From the NCBI GenBank assembly GCA_949290725.1, contig CASEST010000019.1, positions 1 through 10,702 on the forward strand: a DNA stretch of 10,702 nt, written 5' to 3'. Each line of letters starts with the position of its first letter. Position 1 is the stretch's first letter. This document shows positions 6,405-10,702 of the stretch, one piece after another. The notes beneath the pieces are model-generated. The model was not told the DNA's origin. It made no database searches and was given only the letters and a program-made list of their open reading frames with translations. Both the position numbers and the translations under genes were made by a program. The stretch comes from an uncultured bacterium (GTDB taxonomy: Bacteria; Bacillota_I; Bacilli_A; RFN20; CAG-826).

Positions 6405-7559
6405 TTATTTAAGTATTTTGCTTATTTTTGCTGGATTAATTGTTATGGAAATTAGGTGCTTTGCACCTAATTTTTTAATGTAATTATAAGGGATATTAAC
6501 GATTAATTTTAATACCTCACTTGTTAAAATAATCTCAAATTCTAATGGGTTATATTTTGAAAAATAATCATTATAAAAATGAAAAAAAATTTTTTCGATT
6601 TCTGAATAATTTCTTAATTTTAGTAGATTTATAGTAAATTTTCGGTTGTTTTCTAGTATATTTAAAACACCGAATAAACTATTGTTTTTATATATATGGA
6701 TATGTTTTAATTCTTTTTTCGGCAGATTTTTCCTTTTTAAAAAATGCATTTCATCAATGAAAGAATCAATGTCATTAACTTCTTTATAAAAATAATTGGT
6801 ACCAGCAATTTTTCTTTCAAAATGATTAAAAAATAAATCTAATTTTGAATGGTTATTTAGCATGGTTAAGAAATTATTTTCACAAGTTGGATAATCTTTA
6901 TAAATTTTGTTTAAAAGATTTTTGATGTTTTCTCTTTCAGTGTGTTTATCATTTGGGCATGTAGAAGGAAAAACAGGGATGTTTTCTTCTCTTATTAGAC
7001 GCTGAATATCTTTTTCTGAAACATAAATAAATGGCCTAATAAAAGTCATTTTAGCGTTTGTTAAATACATTTTTGGAGAAAAGGTTGCAATTCTTCCGCC
7101 ATAAATTTCATTTAATATTAGTGTTTCAATGGCATCATCTTTATGGTGAGCAAAAGAAACATGATCACAATTAAGCTTTTCTGCAACTTTATTTATTATT
7201 GCCTTTTTCATTTTTGAGCAAATAGAACATGGAAGGCGGTCTAATTTTTGTCTTTTTTGTTGTATCTTTAATATTTGATAAACTTGCTCGCAATTTTCTA
7301 CATGCAAATTATAGCCTAAAGAAGCGAAGTAGTTTTTAATATTATTTAAATCATTATTCGGAAAACCTAGATTAATTATCATTGGATAGATTTTAAAATT
7401 AAGATTCGAATATCTTTTATATAAATTTAGGCAATAAAATAATGCCATTGAATCTTTTCCACCACTAATTCCAACACATATTGAGGTGTTATTTTTAAAT
7501 AAATTGAAGTCATTGTCAGCTCGTTTGATTGAGGCTAATATAATTCTTAAGGCTTTCAT
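6405..7559 (-). CDS. TtcA-like PP-loop tRNA thiolation protein with C-terminal extension
   Basis: PP-loop ATPase of the TtcA/TilS superfamily, 384 residues. The ATP pyrophosphatase loop is SGGKDS at 32-37. CSIC at 111-114 and Cys201 (PSTCPND) match the three cysteines that hold the [4Fe-4S] cluster in TtcA, and HHKDDAIET at 138-146 matches HHxDDxxET. This points to sulfur insertion into tRNA (s2C32 in TtcA) rather than lysidine formation. The domain ends near residue 220. About 160 further residues, rich in Asn, Phe and Lys, show no motif I recognise, and E. coli TtcA is only about 311 aa. It occupies the place of truB between rbfA and ribF, on the opposite strand. No Shine-Dalgarno site precedes the ATG. 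The exact tRNA target is unproven. Confidence 0.85.
   Translation of the reverse strand: MKALRIILASIKRADNDFNLFKNNTSICVGISGGKDSMALFYCLNLYKRYSNLNFKIYPMIINLGFPNNDLNNIKNYFASLGYNLHVENCEQVYQILKIQQKRQKLDRLPCSICSKMKKAIINKVAEKLNCDHVSFAHHKDDAIETLILNEIYGGRIATFSPKMYLTNAKMTFIRPFIYVSEKDIQRLIREENIPVFPSTCPNDKHTERENIKNLLNKIYKDYPTCENNFLTMLNNHSKLDLFFNHFERKIAGTNYFYKEVNDIDSFIDEMHFLKRKNLPKKELKHIHIYKNNSLFGVLNILENNRKFTINLLKLRNYSEIEKIFFHFYNDYFSKYNPLEFEIILTSEVLKLIVNIPYNYIKKLGAKHLISITINPAKISKILK
6449..6477 (+). terminator. Operon terminator inside the antisense gene
   Basis: A perfect 11-bp stem (6449-6459 with 6463-6473, core ATTAGGTGC), a TTT loop, and six T residues at 6471-6476 make a strong intrinsic terminator on the + strand, 45 bases after the rbfA stop. 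It lies entirely within the 3' coding region of the opposite-strand gene, where it encodes KKLGAKHLI. On the minus strand no T-run follows the stem, so it should be one-directional and spare that gene's transcript. Confidence 0.85.
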
Positions 7560-7567
7560 ATTTTTTA

Positions 7568-7596
7568 ATATTATTAATCTAATTTTAAAAAGTAAA
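7568..7596 (-). promoter_or_regulatory. Possible promoter of the TtcA-like gene (leaderless)
   Basis: On the minus strand TTTACT (7591-7596) and TAATAT (7568-7573) are spaced by 17 bases. The -10 box ends eight bases before the ATG at 7559, so transcription would start at or within about two bases of the start codon. There is no Shine-Dalgarno site. The hexamers match consensus only moderately, in very AT-rich DNA. Confidence 0.35.
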
Positions 7597-7637
7597 GAAA
7601 TTATGATTTTCTCTTTAAATATTTAACTTTTTATTTA

Positions 7638-7643
7638 TATAAT
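7638..7643 (+). promoter_or_regulatory. -10 box of ribF, predicted leaderless start
   Basis: A perfect TATAAT sits two bases before one ATG (7645) and seven bases before a second (7651). Transcription would begin near 7650-7651, on the second ATG. The -35 position 17 bases upstream (7615-7620, TTAAAT) is a weak match. No Shine-Dalgarno site precedes either ATG. Confidence 0.45.
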
Positions 7644-7650
7644 TATGGTC

Positions 7651-8562
7651 ATGAGAGTAATTTATTTAAAAAGTTTATCTGAAGTTTGTGAAGTAAAAGA
7701 TCTAAGTTTAGTTTTAGGGAATTTTGATGGTGTTCATATTGGACACGCTCAATTGATTAAATATGCGAGAGATAATACAAAAGGGAATTTGGGTATTTTT
7801 ACTTTTAATAAACCTTTAAAGACTATTGAAGGATGTTTAACTTCGATTGAGGATCGCATTGAGTTTTTTAATTCGATGAATGTTGATTATGTTTTTGTTG
7901 TAAAAGTAGACGATAATTTTAAACATATAACTTACTATGACTTCGTTGATTCGATTTTAAAAAAGATTAATCCAAAAAAGATTTTTTGCGGGCCAGATTT
8001 TAGATATGGCTATAATGCTCAAGGGGATGTTAATTATTTAAAAGAGCGTTTCCATGAAGTTTACGTTTTAAATTATGTTAATGATCATAATGGAAATAAA
8101 ATTTCGTCCTCTTCCATTAGAGAATTGATTAAAAACGGAGAAATTTATGAGGCTAATCGTTGGTTAGGTAGAATTTATCGTTTAAAAGGTGTTGTAGCTT
8201 ATGGAAAAGGTAATGGAACGAAATTTGGTTTCCCTACTGCAAATATATCTTTATCTGATAATTATGTCGTTCCTAAAAATGGTGTTTATATTACGATGAC
8301 ACAAGTTGGGGAAACAAGATATCGTTCATTAACTAATATCGGTTATAATCCAACAATTAAGAAGAATAATAAATTAACTATAGAAACTTATATTTTTGAT
8401 TTTCAAGCTGACTTATATGGAGAAGAAATTTCAGTTTCTTTTTATAAGTATTTAAGAGAAGAAGTTAAATTTAAAAATGAAGAAGCTTTAATTAATCAAC
8501 TTGAAAAAGATATGGAAGATGCTACGTATTATTTTGAATATGTTAAAAAGTTCAATCAATAA
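7651..8562 (+). CDS. ribF: Bifunctional riboflavin kinase / FAD synthetase
   Basis: RibF phosphorylates riboflavin to FMN and adenylates FMN to FAD. It has 303 residues from this start, the usual size. The numbers below count from the alternative ATG at 7645, two codons upstream. The N-terminal nucleotidyltransferase domain shows GNFDGVHIGH (25-34), GPDFRYG (116-122) and ISSSSIR (153-159, family ISSTxIR). The C-terminal flavokinase domain shows GKGNGTKFGFPTANI (187-201, including PTAN), NIGYNPT (231-237) and LTIETYIFDF with the likely catalytic Glu247. I prefer 7651 because MRVIYL resembles normal RibF N-termini and a perfect TATAAT would start the transcript there. In many Bacillota truB precedes this gene; here the gene in front is divergent. 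Confidence 0.95.
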   Translation: MRVIYLKSLSEVCEVKDLSLVLGNFDGVHIGHAQLIKYARDNTKGNLGIFTFNKPLKTIEGCLTSIEDRIEFFNSMNVDYVFVVKVDDNFKHITYYDFVDSILKKINPKKIFCGPDFRYGYNAQGDVNYLKERFHEVYVLNYVNDHNGNKISSSSIRELIKNGEIYEANRWLGRIYRLKGVVAYGKGNGTKFGFPTANISLSDNYVVPKNGVYITMTQVGETRYRSLTNIGYNPTIKKNNKLTIETYIFDFQADLYGEEISVSFYKYLREEVKFKNEEALINQLEKDMEDATYYFEYVKKFNQ

Positions 8563-8569
8563 ATTAATG

Positions 8570-8598
8570 TTGAAAAAGTAATAAAAATAGTGTATTTT
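8570..8598 (+). promoter_or_regulatory. Predicted rpsO promoter
   Basis: TTGAAA (8570-8575) and TATTTT (8593-8598) are separated by 17 bases and lie just after the ribF stop. Transcription would start near 8605, giving a leader of roughly 70 bases. Some rpsO mRNA may also come from ribF read-through, as I see no terminator between them. Confidence 0.45.
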
Positions 8599-8610
8599 AA
8601 TAAAGACTTT

Positions 8611-8677
8611 TATCTTTGGTTAAGGAATCTCCAACCTTTGCCGTTGATATAAGCTAATTATTATAAAGGAGAATAAA
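8611..8677 (+). promoter_or_regulatory. Structured rpsO leader, candidate S15 autoregulatory element
   Basis: GGTT (8618-8621), a bulged AA, and GGA (8624-8626) pair with TCC (8630-8632) and AACC (8633-8636) to form a hairpin. TATC (8611-8614) and GATA (8646-8649) can close it. TCTCC (8628-8632) is fully complementary to GGAGA (8668-8672), and CCTTT (8635-8639) to AAAGG (8665-8669), both in the ribosome binding site. S15 represses its own mRNA through leader structures in several phyla. That this leader does so is inference. Confidence 0.45.
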
Positions 8678-8947
8678 ATGGCTGTAAGCAAACAAAACAA
8701 AGCTGAACTCGTTAAAAAGTTCGGAAAAAATGAAAAAGATACTGGTAGTGTCGAAGTTCAAGTTGCAATTTTAACTGCATCAATTAAACATTTAACTGAG
8801 CATTTAAAAAATAATGACAAGGATCATGTTGCTAGAAGAAGTTTACTTGTTTTAGTCGGTAAAAGAAAATCATTACTTTCTTACTTAGAAAAGCAAGATA
8901 GAGATGCTTATATTAAATTAATTGCTGAACTTGGATTACGTAAATAA
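8678..8947 (+). CDS. rpsO: 30S ribosomal protein S15
   Basis: S15, 89 residues, full length. It binds the 16S rRNA central domain (helices 20-22), nucleates platform assembly and forms bridge contacts with the 50S subunit. Conserved stretches are KDTGSVEVQVAILT (20-33), the LTEHL-NNDKDH region (38-50), and ARRSLLVLVGKRKSLLSYL (52-70), ending in LGLRK. The start has a good AAAGGAGA at 8665-8672. It follows ribF as in many Bacillota but has its own predicted promoter and a structured leader, and it ends in a clear terminator. pnp, which often follows rpsO, is absent here; an ABC transporter gene comes next. Confidence 0.98.
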   Translation: MAVSKQNKAELVKKFGKNEKDTGSVEVQVAILTASIKHLTEHLKNNDKDHVARRSLLVLVGKRKSLLSYLEKQDRDAYIKLIAELGLRK

Positions 8948-8962
8948 TTGCTTTTAAAAATT

Positions 8963-9000
8963 AAACTCTATTCTTTCTAAGAGAATAGAGTTTTTTATTT
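8963..9000 (+). terminator. rpsO intrinsic terminator
   Basis: A perfect 12-bp stem (8963-8974 with 8982-8993; right arm AGAATAGAGTTT) with a 7-nt loop is followed by a T-rich run to 9000. It sits 16 bases after the rpsO stop and ends only four bases before the ATG of the ABC transporter gene. Confidence 0.85.
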
Positions 9001-9004
9001 AATT

Positions 9005-10702
9005 ATGGAAACTATTAAATATTCATTAAGAAACTATAAAAAACAATTAATTTTAGGGCCGATATTTAAAACTTTTGAGGTCATTTTTGAGTTATTAATG
9101 CCTTTATTAATGAAAGAAATTATTGATAATGGAATTAATGAAGCTATGATTAGTGGGAATTATTTACATATTATAATTCCTGGTTTAATGATTTTAGGTT
9201 TAGCGATATTAGGCTTTTTTTCAACGATGGTTTGTCAATATCTTTCAAGTGTTGCTTCACAGGGCTTTGGAACTGATTTAAGAAATCGAATCTTTAAAAA
9301 ATTAGATAGTTTATCTTTAAAAGAAATCGAAGTATTTGGCAAAGGAAACATATTGACTATTATTTCTAATGATACAAATCGTTTGCAAATAGGTATAGCC
9401 AATTTAATTCGTCTTGCTATTAGAGCTCCTTTGTTAGTAGTTGGATCCTTAATAATGTGCCTTTTTGTTTCAATAGATGCTTTTTATGTATTTTTAATCG
9501 CCGTAATTTTAATATCGATTGCAATTACGGTAATTTTTATTTTATCTAGTAAACAACTAGTTAAAGTATCAAAAAGAATTGATAAGATTGTTAGTGCGAC
9601 TAATGATGAATTTAATGGTGTAAGAGTCATACGTGCATTTAATAAAGAGGAAGATGAGATTAAAAAATATAAAAATTTAACTCTTGATTATTATAAAGAT
9701 GCAAGAACAAATGCTTTATTAAATGCATTAGTTAATCCGCTCACTTATTTAGTATTAAATGGAGCGGCAGTAATAATAGTTCTTATCGCTCAAAGTCAAT
9801 TTTCTAACCCTTTTGGTTTAAGTAGCGGTGATTTGGTTTCTTTAATTTCTTATTTGAATAATATTTTAACCGCGCTAGTAGTTGTTTTTAATTTAGTAGT
9901 AGTTTTTACTCGCGCGATGGCTTCTAGAGATAGAGTTAATCGCTTTTTAAAAGCTGAAATTTCTATTAAAGACGGGAAGATTGCTGATAAAGAACATTTT
10001 GATGGGCCAATTTTAAAATTTGATAATGTTTCATTTAGATATAATACTGACGACAATTACGTCATCAAAAATATTAATTTTTCAATTCATAAAGGTGAAA
10101 CTATTGGAATTATTGGCGGAACCGGAAGTGGAAAAACTACTTTAATTAAATTGATGGAAAGATTTTTTGATGCTAGTGAAGGTGAAGTTTATTTTAAAGG
10201 GGAAAATATCAAGGATTATAATTTAAAATATCTTCATGATTCGATTTCTTTAATTTCTCAAAAAGTTTCGATTTTTAATGATACAATTAAGGAAAATGTC
10301 ATATTTGGCAATAAAATAAATGATGAGAAACGAGTTTTAAAATGTTTAGTATTAGCTGATGCTATTAGTTTTGTCAATAATTTTAATGACGGAATTAACC
10401 ATTTATTAGTTGAAAATGGAAAAAATTTAAGTGGCGGTCAAAAACAAAGAATATCTATCGCTCGCGCGCTATATAAAAAAAGCGATATTTTAATTTTAGA
10501 TGATTCAACGAGCGCATTAGATTTTCTTACTGATAAAAAAATTAGATCGAATATTAAAAATATTGATGGTTTAACTACGATTATTATATCCCAACGCGCA
10601 ACCTCATTATTGAATTGCGATAAAATAATTGTTATGTATCATGGAATGGTCGAATCGATAGGAAATCATTATGAGTTATTAGAAAAATCTAAAATTTATC
10701 GA
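9005..10702 (+). CDS. ABC exporter half-transporter, MdlA/BmrC-like (partial)
   Basis: Half-size ABC exporter, 566 codons before the window end cuts its C-terminus; no stop is reached. The transmembrane domain covers about 1-310, with hydrophobic segments near 17-38, 55-79, 136-157, 159-181, 245-265 and 277-302. The ATPase domain has Walker A GGTGSGKT (371-378), the Q-loop Gln419, signature LSGGQ (475-479) and Walker B ILILDD ending at 500. The catalytic Glu position is Asp500 and the H-loop position is Gln530 (SQR), the pattern of the degenerate-site subunit in heterodimeric exporters such as TM287/288 and BmrCD. The partner is probably encoded just downstream. Substrate is unknown; multidrug or peptide export is common. 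No Shine-Dalgarno site precedes the ATG, which lies just past the rpsO terminator, yet the N-terminus (NYKKQLILGPIFK) fits the family. Confidence 0.93.
   Translation, partial: METIKYSLRNYKKQLILGPIFKTFEVIFELLMPLLMKEIIDNGINEAMISGNYLHIIIPGLMILGLAILGFFSTMVCQYLSSVASQGFGTDLRNRIFKKLDSLSLKEIEVFGKGNILTIISNDTNRLQIGIANLIRLAIRAPLLVVGSLIMCLFVSIDAFYVFLIAVILISIAITVIFILSSKQLVKVSKRIDKIVSATNDEFNGVRVIRAFNKEEDEIKKYKNLTLDYYKDARTNALLNALVNPLTYLVLNGAAVIIVLIAQSQFSNPFGLSSGDLVSLISYLNNILTALVVVFNLVVVFTRAMASRDRVNRFLKAEISIKDGKIADKEHFDGPILKFDNVSFRYNTDDNYVIKNINFSIHKGETIGIIGGTGSGKTTLIKLMERFFDASEGEVYFKGENIKDYNLKYLHDSISLISQKVSIFNDTIKENVIFGNKINDEKRVLKCLVLADAISFVNNFNDGINHLLVENGKNLSGGQKQRISIARALYKKSDILILDDSTSALDFLTDKKIRSNIKNIDGLTTIIISQRATSLLNCDKIIVMYHGMVESIGNHYELLEKSKIYR

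Noticed and set aside
7645..7647. First ATG of ribF as the start
   Set aside because: It would follow the TATAAT by one base, so a transcript from that promoter would not contain it; the ATG at 7651 fits RibF N-termini better. It remains possible if transcription starts upstream.
8584..8598. AAAATA-GTG-TATTTT inverted repeat before rpsO
   Set aside because: The six pairs are all A-T and it overlaps the predicted -10 box; most likely chance in AT-rich DNA.
9850..10056. 68-codon minus-strand frame inside the ABC transporter gene
   Set aside because: It is antisense to the end of the transmembrane domain and linker of the transporter; no motif.
1..10702. CRISPR arrays, insertion sequences, tRNA or rRNA genes, attachment sites
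   Set aside because: No repeated spacer pattern, transposase-like protein, long terminal inverted repeats or tRNA cloverleaf was recognised on either strand.

Overview
This is a very AT-rich chromosomal segment (roughly 30% GC by eye) from a low-GC bacterium, most likely a Bacilli lineage close to the Mollicutes (for example RF39-like or Erysipelotrichales-like; this placement is inference). Support comes from the rimP-nusA-rnpM-infB-rbfA order, the short IF2 (613 aa), a NusA with a long acidic tail, and good Shine-Dalgarno sites. The standard code is in use: all seven tryptophans I counted are TGG. None of the ten visible stop codons is TGA (7 TAA, 3 TAG).

Layout: (1) 1-295 holds a terminator for an upstream gene and otherwise AT-rich DNA. 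(2) 296-1488 holds an unknown 7-TM protein gene (+) convergent with a NUDIX hydrolase gene (-). (3) 1549-1646 is a promoter plus a leader with a small intrinsic terminator. (4) 1647-6404 is the transcription/translation operon rimP-nusA-rnpM-infB-rbfA, tightly packed with overlaps at nusA/rnpM and infB/rbfA. (5) 6405-7559 (-) is a TtcA-like PP-loop tRNA thiolase gene, stop-to-stop with rbfA. The operon's terminator lies inside its coding sequence. (6) 7651-8562 is ribF, 8678-8947 is rpsO with its own promoter and a structured leader, and 9005-10702 is an ABC exporter half-transporter cut by the window end.

How the genes work together: RimP, RbfA and S15 act in 30S assembly, IF2 in initiation, NusA in transcription pausing and termination, and RnpM in RNA metabolism. 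RibF makes FMN and FAD. The block is the familiar Bacillota order with two losses: no ylxQ between rnpM and infB, and no truB between rbfA and ribF, where the TtcA-like gene sits on the opposite strand.

I found no clearly new defence, mobile or biosynthetic system. The points most worth a second look are regulatory: a terminator/antiterminator-like leader before rimP, an S15 leader whose loop segments can pair with the rpsO ribosome binding site, a terminator encoded inside an antisense gene, and three genes without a Shine-Dalgarno site, two with -10-like boxes placed so that their mRNAs would be leaderless.
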